Positions 10,285-17,626 of a stretch of DNA of 20,063 bases are shown piece after piece. How positions within the stretch are numbered: position 1 is the first letter of the stretch; each line of letters starts with the position of its first letter. Made by a program: the position numbers and the translations under genes. Source of the stretch: Euprymna scolopes. Lineage: Eukaryota > Mollusca > Cephalopoda > Sepiida > Sepiolidae. The stretch lies in contig CM044501.1 of NCBI GenBank assembly GCA_024364805.1, forward strand, positions 50,696,932 to 50,716,994. Direction: 5' to 3'. The notes below the pieces were generated by a model, which worked only from the letters and a program-made list of their open reading frames with translations, ran no database searches and was not told where the DNA came from.

Positions 10285-10574
10285 CTTCCTAGTGCGATAT
10301 GTACGTTGGCGAAACCCAACGCAGATTAGAGAAAATGCTCAATGAACAGGAAAGAGATATAAGAAATAACAATTCTCTGAACGCATTTTTCTCTCATTCA
10401 TTGCAACATAATCATACTTTTGACTTCAAACAAGGAAAAGTAGTTAAATTTATTTCAAATAAACCGCGAGGGGGATTTCTTGAATCAACAATTATTGCAA
10501 ATTCAAGCACAATAAAACAACGTGGAGGTTTCTATAATGCATCGCTATTAATAATAAAACTTCTATTAGTATAG
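10285..10574 (+). pseudogene. Penelope-like element GIY-YIG endonuclease remnant (Penelope/Neptune-like type)
   Basis: The open frame 10299-10574 reads [20 protein letters not shown] at its start, then NNNSLNAFFSHSLQHNHTFD and, further on, TIIANSSTIKQRGGFYNASL. YVGETxRxLxxxLxEhxRDI is the second half of the GIY-YIG nuclease signature with its conserved Arg; the following N-AFxxHSxxxNHxFDF and IKQRxGFYN blocks are as found in the endonuclease domain of Penelope-like retroelements, where the enzyme nicks target DNA for reverse transcription. The GIY half, the linker and the whole reverse transcriptase are missing. The piece starts immediately after a microsatellite and is a truncated fossil. 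The ATG at 10299 falls inside the domain and is not a genuine start. This type differs in sequence from the PLE pieces at 12573 and 16045. Confidence 0.88.
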
Positions 10575-11015
10575 TTTAATTTTAGACATGCATTAACTTT
10601 CTCACACTATAGAAAACACTATAATAAGTAATACATATAATCAGTAAATTACTTACATAACAAAAATACGCTCATTTCATTTTAGCTGCACATCCATATT
10701 GAATTATAACGGACATGAGTGTTCCCAAAAGAATATAAATTGCATCTTATCCTTTTAAATATATTTATGACAATATTACTTTATAAAAATATCTTACTCT
10801 CTTTTACAACGCTATTGCCCCCTTCTTTTTTTTAAGTTCAAACAACATTTTCCATTTCTGAAATGGAACAGGTCATATATTTCAATATATCAAAAATGTA
10901 TTTTCAAATATTTGTACTGATGTTTTGTCTGCTTAATTTCATTCATCCGGAGAAAGTCTCGGAATAAAGACGCAGAGTTGATAAACACATAACTTGGTTT
11001 GTTCCTTTTTTATTT
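10575..11015. other. AT-rich stretch without a recognisable gene
   Basis: Probably includes 3' flank of the PLE endonuclease piece. No motif or terminal repeat could be assigned. Confidence 0.5.
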
Positions 11016-11016
11016 C

Positions 11017-11105
11017 TCTCTCTCTCTCTTTCTTTCTCTCTCTCTTTCTTTCTCTCTTTCTTTCTCTCTCTCTCTCTTTCTCTCTCCCTCTCTCTCTCTC
11101 TCTCT
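11017..11105. repeat. (CT)n microsatellite with CTTT interruptions
   Basis: Pyrimidine run of CT and TTTCT units. Open frames on both strands here are low-complexity artefacts. Confidence 0.97.
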
Positions 11106-11109
11106 GTAT

Positions 11110-11332
11110 ACAATGTGTATGTGTGCGTGTATGTATAGAAAGCAATGAAGAAAGGAAATGGCAATATAAAACTATATAGTAATATATACATATATAGATT
11201 TATTAATTTATTCAATAATGGTATACATCGATTTGGGTTTAGTGTAAGCGAGAACTTTTTATACCATGGTAGTTCGAAGCTTAATACTTTTCATCAGAAG
11301 AGGATAGAAGATGCTAGGTAACATCATAATTC
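11110..11332 (-). repeat. Non-coding repeat copy A (PLE pLTR-like), minus strand
   Basis: Read on the minus strand this aligns over its length with the plus strand of 12151-12345. Shared words include GTTACCTAGCAT, CTTCTGATGA, GCTTCGAA, AGTTCT, GATGTATACC and ATTTCCTTTCTT. It carries a hammerhead-like core (separate entry). Copies A and B therefore form a head-to-head inverted pair with their 3' ends pointing outward. Assignment to a PLE terminal region is inferred from nearby PLE coding pieces and from the known presence of hammerhead ribozymes in PLE pLTRs. Confidence 0.72.
11262..11297 (-). ncRNA. Hammerhead-ribozyme-like core, copy A (eroded)
   Basis: Minus strand: CTGATGA (11297-11291), a possible short stem closed by AAG/CTT with a 7-nt loop, then GAAC (11275-11272) instead of the required GAAA, then the 10-base palindrome TACCATGGTA (11271-11262). 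The changed GAAA box argues that this copy is inactive. Confidence 0.4.
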
Positions 11333-12150
11333 ATTTGTTTTTAATAAAATATTTCGATATTGATTTGCACTCAACAATAACTCCAAAAATACTTTGTAAA
11401 ACATCTCCACCCCTTACCGCCAATAGGCTTCTTCACTGTATATTTCCTCTGTAGTCGTATTTTCGTTTTATTTTATTTTTTCTTGTTGTCACTTGGATAT
11501 TTAGATCTTTATATTGTTACTTTTATTTTTATATCCATTTTATATACAATTTGTATATCAATTTATTCCCCTATTTTCATTCTCCTATATTTAATAACTT
11601 TGTATCTCTTATAAATTTGATTATCTATCGCTCTATAATCTTTATATTTTTATATCTATTAACCTAATACTTTTTTGTATCTTTATCCCCTTAGTCTACC
11701 ATCTGTTTATCCTCTATCTTATTTAACTAAAATCTTTCTGTATTGTACCATTTATAATTTATCCCTTCATATTTATTATCTTAATATTATTTCTAATTAT
11801 TAATATTTCTTTTAAGGACTGTTATAATCTCGGATACCTCCTCTCAAATATACCCACATAACATAGACCCCATATTTCATGTAAACACTTTCCTTTGCTA
11901 TCACCCTTCAACACATATGATTAAACAAGCATCTTCCTTCAATTGACGTACCCTATATTCTCCCAAAGAGTCTAATCACATATTTTGTCCACTTATATTA
12001 AACCCACTATGACAAATATGCCATACACCTGCATGCATTATTTAATAAAATCTATACTTCTCCTCAATCAAAGCGATCAATTTCACTACTCCAAACAGTT
12101 TCAATATTTTATTTCGCTCCTAATCCAACTATCGCTAAACGTCACACCTT
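11333..12150. other. Spacer nearly devoid of G on the plus strand
   Basis: Counting 11521-12120 by eye gives 32 G and 132 C in 600 bases, so C exceeds G about fourfold while A+T is about 73%. No gene, frame or known repeat was recognised. The segment lies between the two inverted repeat copies A and B. Confidence 0.75.
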
Positions 12151-12376
12151 AATTATGTTACCTAGCATTGTATGTCTTCTTCTGATGAGAAGGATTAGGC
12201 TTCGAAACAACATATGTATAAAGAGTTCTAACTTATACTACACCCCACTTGATGTATACCTTGATTGTATAAATCTATACATATTAGTGTATAAGTTTAT
12301 ATCGTCATTTTCTTTCTTTACTGATTGCTATAAAAGCATCTATACAATTTGTTGAGCTTTATATTATCCCGATATA
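12151..12376 (+). repeat. Non-coding repeat copy B (PLE pLTR-like), plus strand
   Basis: Homologous to copy A (inverted) and, in its 3' part, to 15511-15706: the words TTGTTGAGCTTTATATTATC and CCCGATA occur at both 12351 and 15680. It contains the best helix-I-capable hammerhead-like core. It is followed by a CT/TA microsatellite and then by PLE coding sequence in the same orientation, which supports its being the terminal region of a PLE. Confidence 0.72.
12177..12225 (+). ncRNA. Hammerhead-ribozyme-like core, copy B
   Basis: CTGATGA (12182-12188) is followed by GAAG, loop GATTAGG and CTTC (4-bp helix II), then GAAAC (12204-12208), matching both invariant catalytic boxes. Next comes the palindrome ACATATGT (12210-12217), a candidate short helix III, ending in GTA, a permissible NUH cleavage triplet. 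TTCTT just before the first box (12177-12181) can pair with AAGAG at 12221-12225 (one G-U) as a minimal helix I. Known PLE hammerheads are type I with very short helix III. Activity is unproven; helix I is short and the junction geometry is imperfect. Confidence 0.5.
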
Positions 12377-12379
12377 ATC

Positions 12380-12570
12380 CTCTCTCTCTCTTCCTCTCCC
12401 TCTTTCTCTCTCTCTCTCTATATATATATATATCTTTATTTATATCTTTATTATATATATATATCTTTATATATATATATATATATATCTTTATATATAT
12501 ATATATCTTTATATATATCTTTATATATATATTTATGTATATATATATGTATATATCTGTATATTCAAAA
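12380..12570. repeat. Compound (CT)n-(TA)n/(ATATCTTT)n microsatellite
   Basis: CT block 12380-12419, then TA interspersed with ATCTTTATAT units to 12560. It directly precedes a PLE coding piece. Confidence 0.96.
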
Positions 12571-12572
12571 CT

Positions 12573-12833
12573 ACATTCAATAATGAAAAACACCGTATGA
12601 AAGCAGCGCTAGCAAACAAATACTGGGAACGCAAGGAAAGTGGACGTTCGCCGATAGTTGAATGGAAAATAGTAAGACAAGCAAACACATTTAGAGACCT
12701 AGAAGATTCATGTAGATTATACCTTCACGTACAATTTTCTATCCTATACTCTAAAGAACCTCAACATCTATTAAACTGTAGGAGAGAAATAGCGAACAAC
12801 TGTGTTCACAGGATAAAATTTACTCTAGGATAG
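12573..12833 (+). pseudogene. Penelope-like element, C-terminal end of the GIY-YIG endonuclease ORF
   Basis: The open frame runs from 12573 to the TAG at 12831-12833. Motifs in order: [19 protein letters not shown], then SGRSPIVEWKIVRQANTFRD, RLYLHVQFSILY, and LLNCRREIANNC followed by VHRIKF. The pattern FNNEK-(K/R)-x-x-A-L-(A/S)-x-x-W-x-x-K, W-x-I, the C-x-L-x-L-H-x-x-F-x-I-L block, LLN-x-R-x-E-(I/L)-x-x-x-C-x-H-R-x-K-F is the usual tail after the GIY-YIG motif in one PLE type found across cnidarians and molluscs. Two positions usually Cys or charged in that tail appear altered (LYLHVQ). The upstream catalytic half is absent, the piece beginning at the end of a microsatellite. The uninterrupted 87-codon frame and natural stop suggest a fairly recent insertion or a 5'-truncated copy. 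Confidence 0.87.
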
Positions 12834-13296
12834 AGATACAAGATGATTTTAAAACTAACAATAGCAATAGAAAATAAACAAATAAAATAAATAAATAAAC
12901 ATGTATATACATAAACTATCAAACATGTATATACATAAATATATATATATATAAATATATATATATAAACTAACATATTAAATAAAAAAAAATAAAAACT
13001 TAACCTAGACTTAAAACAGGTCAAGACACCAGATATCTACGCTTAGTAGCAAACACAAAGGAACGGGTCAACCAGAGGTCAAATGGGACATTGTCTTGTA
13101 AGTGCCTACTCATTGTCTGATTAGGAAGGGTACGGTGGATACTAGAAAGTTGATTGGCTAACAAAAAACTCAATAGAAGGTGCGTATATAAAAACGCGAG
13201 ACAACCACAAAATTTTCGCATAAGCCTAAAGAAGCCTAGAGTGGATAAAACGCGGAATATTCAGTGTAGCTTAATCACCATATATACTTTATAACT

Positions 13297-13299
<3 letters not shown>
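12834..13299 (+). other. Probable 3' non-coding part of the PLE copy
   Basis: It follows the PLE stop codon without an obvious boundary. It includes a 19-base direct repeat (AAACATGTATATACATAAA at 12897 and 12921), a TA-rich tract near 12940-12970 and a promoter-like block near 13153-13215. No coding signal was seen. Confidence 0.45.
13153..13215 (+). promoter_or_regulatory. Candidate RNA polymerase II promoter (inverted CCAAT and TATA box)
   Basis: ATTGG (inverted CCAAT) at 13153-13157 lies 28 bp upstream of a strong TATATAAAAA at 13185-13194, which is flanked by GCG and CGCG. A start would be expected near 13215-13222. It could be the PLE terminal-region promoter, because a retroelement must carry its own promoter at its ends. 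A downstream segment AAGAAGCCTAGAGTGG then ATAAAACGCGG (about 13229-13257) looks like an eroded CTGATGA-stem-GAAAC core. Confidence 0.35.

Positions 13300-13365
<66 letters not shown>
13300..13365. repeat. (TA)n microsatellite
   Basis: Pure TA run of about 65 bp. Confidence 0.99.
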
Positions 13366-13368
<3 letters not shown>

Positions 13369-13967
13369 CATAACCAAATGTCTTATCTTAAGTAGATTTT
13401 ATCTTCTCGTGTGTTTTATGTACTTAATATGGGTAGTACATGCATTAAAGAAAAGTAATATTTACACAATGCAAAAATAATGCATGTCTCATCTAATATT
13501 AATCATCCTTAACAGTTTATCAATCCATTTATGTCCCCAATTACAGTTATACAACCCAAAAGATAAAGATACTAAACCAAAAGATACCTGCGTGCATAAC
13601 GTCTACAGTTACCATGGATTCTATTTATTTTAGTCCAGTGTCTTGTAATTGTGTTCATCCCGAATACGTGTTGCGAGGATTTAAAGAATTTACTTTCGCT
13701 ACAGAATGTTGGTGCCATCGTAGCCTTGAAATTTCTTTAAAAATCCAATATTCTCTTCTTTTCTCAAGGGAAATATTTTTCACAAAACGAGGAAAAATGA
13801 AAAACATAATGAACAAATAAAAAAAAACTATCATTTCTAATTTGTTTTGTGTTGAGAATTTTTTCATTAAAAAGAAATATGATCAGATTTTAAAATTACA
13901 AAAAATGTTATTTTCAAAAAGGATCGATTGTGACAACGAATGGGTTTGAATAGTTTTTATTTTTCAG
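13366..13967. other. Unassigned sequence with one small open frame
   Basis: A 68-codon plus-strand frame at 13614-13820 starts in a good context (ACCATGG) and is Cys-containing in its first half (SCNC, ECWCH), but its second half is Lys/Phe-rich like the surrounding AT-rich DNA. I do not recognise it. No splice pair or neighbouring gene supports it. Confidence 0.35.
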
Positions 13968-14180
13968 AAAATGTCAGGATATATCGCAGCTGAAGAATCA
14001 GTTGTAGCAAAAAATGAGATTTTCTAATACAATTTTGAAGGTTACTTTTTGTCGCGCTACTGCTACTATATTATTTTATTTCTGACATTGCTTGATTGCT
14101 TTGTTTTTATGCCATTTTACTAACACCGAATCCGGGGATATTTGTATATAAGAGTAAAGATAGTTTGTCTTAATAAAAAA
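13968..14180 (+). other. Weak candidate terminal exon with poly(A) signal
   Basis: TTTTTATTTTTCAG (ending at 13967) is a good acceptor with a pyrimidine tract. An open reading from 13968 gives KMSGYIAAEESVVAKNEIF and a stop at 14025-14027. AATAAA lies at 14172-14177, 145 bp beyond the stop. The 19 residues match nothing I know, and such signals arise often by chance in AT-rich DNA. Confidence 0.15.
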
Positions 14181-14194
14181 ACTATATAAGTACA

Positions 14195-14196
<2 letters not shown>

Positions 14197-14239
<43 letters not shown>
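14197..14239. repeat. (AT)n microsatellite
   Basis: Pure AT run. Confidence 0.98.
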
Positions 14240-14240
<1 letters not shown>

Positions 14241-14483
14241 AAATAAAAATTACAATTAAATTTACCAAAATGATCCAAGATGATAAAACTAAAGTATATT
14301 ACAAATATTAAAGAATTAATATTTATACAGTAATCTCAACCAGATATAAAAGCTTGATAAAACCAAATAAGAGAGAGCTTATAATAAGAGAAAACAGTTA
14401 ATAAAACATGTTAAAAACACTTTGAAAAAAGTTAAAAACATATTTAATCTGAAAAGGAAACACTTGATAAGTGCATAGTTATT

Positions 14484-14523
14484 AATCCGCGGAGTTTCGA
14501 AGAAATACTTTCCTTCTCATCAG
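14484..14523 (-). ncRNA. Hammerhead-ribozyme-like core, second family
   Basis: Minus strand: CTGATGA (14523-14517), then GAAGGAA-AGTA-TTTCTTC, a 7-bp helix II with one G-U pair and a 4-nt loop, then GAAAC (14498-14494), then the palindrome TCCGCGGA (14493-14486) and TTA. Both invariant boxes are intact and helix II is the best of all copies. Outside the core the sequence does not align with copies A and B. No matching helix I strands were found by eye, so this may be a decayed ribozyme or one working only as a dimer. Confidence 0.45.
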
Positions 14524-14539
14524 AGGGTAGGAATTAGCA

Positions 14540-15500
14540 AAATGCGGGAACGGATTTTGCATACAAAATTATTTGATGAAACTGCAAGTAAGTCAAAGAT
14601 CTTACTTGATAACAAAAAGTAAAGCAGGGAGAATATGGTGAGGAAAAAGGTAGTTATTAGAGAGAGAGAGAGAGAGAGAAAGAGATTGTAAGGTATGATT
14701 AAGTCATTGTTAGGTATGATTATTTAAACTTTTCCCTCATGCGTATCTCTAGATAGGCGAGACTTTGCACTGAGATGAGCATTTTTATGACAGTTTTTAA
14801 GCTTTACTACTTCTACACTGGTTTCTATGGAAGTTATTATAGCGAGTAAATAACGGGTGTTTTATTTGTGCAAACAATGCTAGAATATTGCCTTACGAAC
14901 TCTTTCTTTACGGATTGGTATTTCTTTAGTTTCCTTCCTTTGGATGAATTAAGGGACGCCATCTTGTGTGGTTACCTCTGGAATATTTTAGAGATTATAA
15001 GATGTGCTACATATTCACCAAGCCTTGAACTCTTGGATGCAGGGCATTTAAGCCCATGAGATATAAATACCAGCATACATTATATTGTGTCATAATTTAG
15101 TTACATGTAAAGAAATAAAAGGTAGTGAAACCCTATTACACAAATACTTCCAATTTGAATAGCATTATAATAATATGTATTAAACTACAATTTATAGGTT
15201 TGCTCTAAATTTCAGTTTATTTTTTTTAGTAATTTACATGTATTTAGGCGGAATAATATTGAGATAATCTGCTATTTAATATCTCAAATATCTAAGAGTT
15301 GCATTCATTTTCATCCATAGTAATTAGGTACTAATTATGGAAAATATCTTGAATTTCAATTTCTTTCTTATGATCCACTAAACTTAAAATTTAAATTTAA
15401 AAATACGTGTAATGTACATTTTAGTAAAATATTTTAATCAAACTTTGAATAAAGATTCGACACACAACATTAATGTCATTATATGTTGAATTTATTCGTT
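14540..15500. other. Unassigned sequence with a small (AG)n tract
   Basis: AG repeat at about 14659-14685. A 63-codon plus-strand frame (14868-15059) has no recognised domain. The direct repeat TTAGGTATGATTA and TAAGGTATGATTA lies near 14690 and 14709. Nothing else was supported. Confidence 0.45.
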
Positions 15501-15510
15501 AGGGGCATCA

Positions 15511-15712
15511 TACTGATGCAAATATATTAGTTCATAAATTTATTTTTCTTTTCTTAGAACAGGATACTTCTAATATGTATATATTGAATAAATGAACCAA
15601 TCTATATTTACCAATATATAGTTTTTGTGAGTTCATTTACCACTCCTATTGTTTTCCTATATAAGCTCCAATGAAACTTGTTGAGCTTTATATTATCCCG
15701 ATAAGTCTCCGC
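15511..15712 (+). repeat. Non-coding repeat copy C (PLE pLTR-like), eroded
   Basis: The 3' half aligns with copy B (TTGTTGAGCTTTATATTATC, then CCCGATA) and with copy A (ATTGAATAAAT, ATATAGTTTT, ATTTACC-like words). At its 5' end CTGATG followed about 10 bases later by ATTAG and TTC stands where the hammerhead-like core of copy B lies, but the boxes have decayed. A (TA)n tract and PLE linker sequence follow, the same order as at copy B. Confidence 0.6.
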
Positions 15713-15752
15713 TCATAGAATTAAACTCACTCACTTTTTCTAAATCACTACG

Positions 15753-15753
<1 letters not shown>

Positions 15754-15804
<51 letters not shown>

Positions 15805-15826
15805 GTATGTGTGTATATATATATAA
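15754..15826. repeat. (AT)n/(GTAT)n microsatellite
   Basis: AT run with ATGTATGTGTGTATAT interruption. Confidence 0.97.
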
Positions 15827-16044
15827 TTTCTACCCATATATTTTTATTAGTATTAATTTATGACAACAGTGCCATTGCTAAATATCTTACCAAGCTACAA
15901 TTTCGTGCTCTGATTCAAATTTCAAAAACATTTTTGTAAACAACACGTCTATTTTTTACCACACTACTAACAAAAAAACGTTTAACGACAACGGTAACGT
16001 TCTTAAATCCCTTTAAAAATGTTATAAGATAATAAATATAATAA

Positions 16045-16390
16045 TTAATATGTGGTTTACTAAAAGAAAACCTCTTCTATAAAAATTTAGAGATATGTAA
16101 CTTTTTCCCTGACGATGGATCCGGACCGATATTAAAGTAATCGGATACAAAAAAAAAACAGGAAACATCCCCATAAGATTTTTAACAAAAACATTCTCAA
16201 ACAAAGTTATAGTTACAGTGATAATGCTGAAAAAATTATCAAAAATCACGCAAGTAAAATCTTAAATAGCAACTAAGAACCTTATATATCTGAACTTAAA
16301 AACGCTAGATTATGTAGTTGTTTAAACAAGCCTGAATACCCACTTAAACGCAGTTGCTTAGTAAAATCTGTATCTATATATGCATACATA
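16045..16390 (+). pseudogene. Penelope-like element, RT-to-endonuclease linker remnant
   Basis: One frame gives NMWFTKRKPLL near 16047. Another gives HPHKIFNKNILKQSYSYSDN from 16166, AEKIIKNHASKILNSN, then RLCSCLNKPEYPLKRSCLVK and SV to about 16372. These match the conserved segment between the reverse transcriptase and GIY-YIG domains of PLEs: a WFNPP-like block, a HxLHKIFNKNTIKxSYSC-like block and the Cys-rich C-x-C-x-N-x-x-x-C-P-L-x-x-x-C-L-x-K-S block, a probable metal-binding knuckle, here with one Cys replaced (EYPLK). The open run stops making sense at 16373, where microsatellite-like TATATGCATACATATGTG begins, exactly where the endonuclease should start. The piece is interrupted and truncated at both ends, hence a fossil. 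It is the same general type as the piece at 12573, but the two do not overlap, so they cannot be compared directly. Confidence 0.82.
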
Positions 16391-16404
16391 TGTGTGTATA
16401 TATA
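16370..16404. repeat. Short TATATGCATACATATGTG-type simple repeat
   Basis: TA/TG/CA alternation that truncates the PLE linker piece. Confidence 0.8.
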
Positions 16405-16688
16405 GCCAACGCGTAATCTTCTATGTGCATTATTTTGTTTTCTTCATAGTATTGTAGAGCATTTAGTTCTGGTGAAATATGTACAAACTTTTACCATTTA
16501 CTTTTTCTACCTAAAAAGCAATTAATCATTTCAAAATATCTGTATAATCAATTTCGTCGTATTTACTGAACTCCTATGTATGTAACCTCTGTAGCAAAGA
16601 AAGAGCTACACAATAATCAGATAATCCAAGAAGGAAACGTAGAAGAGTAATAAGGACCACTTCATCGGAACATATGAAATGCAGACGT
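16405..16688. other. Unassigned sequence
   Basis: No gene or repeat boundary recognised. Confidence 0.4.
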
Positions 16689-16777
16689 AATATATATTTT
16701 ATTATTTACGAAAGAGCGTATATTTAATCGAAAACAAACTATACGTCTTTTATAAAATATACATACTCTTGATTATA

Positions 16778-16815
<38 letters not shown>

Positions 16816-16910
16816 CATATATATCTGTATATTAGAGTCTGTATATTTTATAAAAGACGTATAGTTTGTTTTCGGTTTAATATACGCTCTTTCGTAAATA
16901 AAAAAATATT
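16689..16910. repeat. Foldback inverted repeat, 65-bp arms around a (TA)n loop
   Basis: Left arm 16705-16769 and right arm 16834-16898 are reverse complements with 3 differences in 65 bases (95%). Weaker complementarity extends outward to about 16689 and 16910. The 64-bp centre is mainly TATATA with TACATA. It could be a foldback MITE, a palindromic duplication or a hairpin RNA source. No transposase ends or clear target duplication were seen. Confidence 0.93.
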
Positions 16911-16911
16911 C

Positions 16912-17560
16912 ATTAATTTAATTCCAATTAAATAATAATATATTCCTTGAAAACACCTGGCATATTGTATATATGCATGCATATCTGCAATCAATTGTAT
17001 ATGTGTCTTATCATCGAGGTTGAGCCTGGGAGTAAAGTGTGATGCATTATCGATTTCTCACTGCATGATCCCTGCGCTGTTGCATATGGATTTATTGGTC
17101 GGTCATCAATTTGTTAGAATATCGATGCGAGATTTATAGGCAGACTAAAATAAAGAAATATTTCAAAATAAATATGAATTCCGTGCTTATTGAATTATGT
17201 CTTTGAATCTACTCCGCATCTGAGATATATTTATCGTTGTGATACAAAAGATGCACCGATCTTAACGATAGGGAAGCAAGACGTGCTTAATCGCAATCTA
17301 GTCAAATATAGATTATCGATTTCAAAATTCTCTGTGCTATTACACATTTAGATCAGTTTATACTTTTATCGATTATTTCTCATAGCGGCATAGATTTGTC
17401 GAATTATTTTTAAATCAAGTGACAACAAGGTAGTATATCTACACTCACTCCTGTTGCGTATTTCTTGGGAGTAACGGAAGCGCAAAATTTAATCCAGTAA
17501 CAGTTCGATTTTATAATGTAATATAAAGAACGAAGTTATAACGGCGATTGGACGTTTCGT
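16912..17560. other. Unassigned sequence with recurring ATTATCGATT words
   Basis: ATTATCGATTTC occurs at about 17047 and 17314, followed in both by a TGCGCTGTTGCA / TGTGCTATTACA pair, and TATCGATTATTTC recurs near 17378. This hints at an old dispersed or tandem repeat of roughly 267 bp. No gene was seen. Confidence 0.4.
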
Positions 17561-17566
17561 CTTTTT

Positions 17567-17626
17567 ATCCCTTTCTCTCTCTTTCTCTTTTTCTTCCCCC
17601 CCCCCTCTCTCTCTCTCACTCTCTGA
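17567..17626. repeat. Polypyrimidine tract with C run, (CT)n
   Basis: CTCT/CTTT units around a run of C near 17597-17606. Confidence 0.95.

Noticed and set aside
9903-10319. 138-codon minus-strand frame over the TATACATA repeat
   Set aside because: Almost wholly YIYIYI from simple repeat; no protein support.
10939-11215. Frames over the CT repeat on both strands
   Set aside because: RERERE and SLSLSL strings from the microsatellite.
11268-11282. GTTCGAAGC as a tRNA B box, suggesting a SINE
   Set aside because: No A box upstream at the right distance on either strand; the word belongs to the hammerhead-like core of repeat copy A.
12318-12600. Frames of 91 and 83 codons over the CT/TA block
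   Set aside because: Simple-repeat translation only.
13614-13820. 68-codon frame with SCNC and ECWCH motifs as a small Cys-rich peptide gene
   Set aside because: No signal peptide, cysteines confined to the first half, no splice or transcript signals; noted only as an unassigned open frame.
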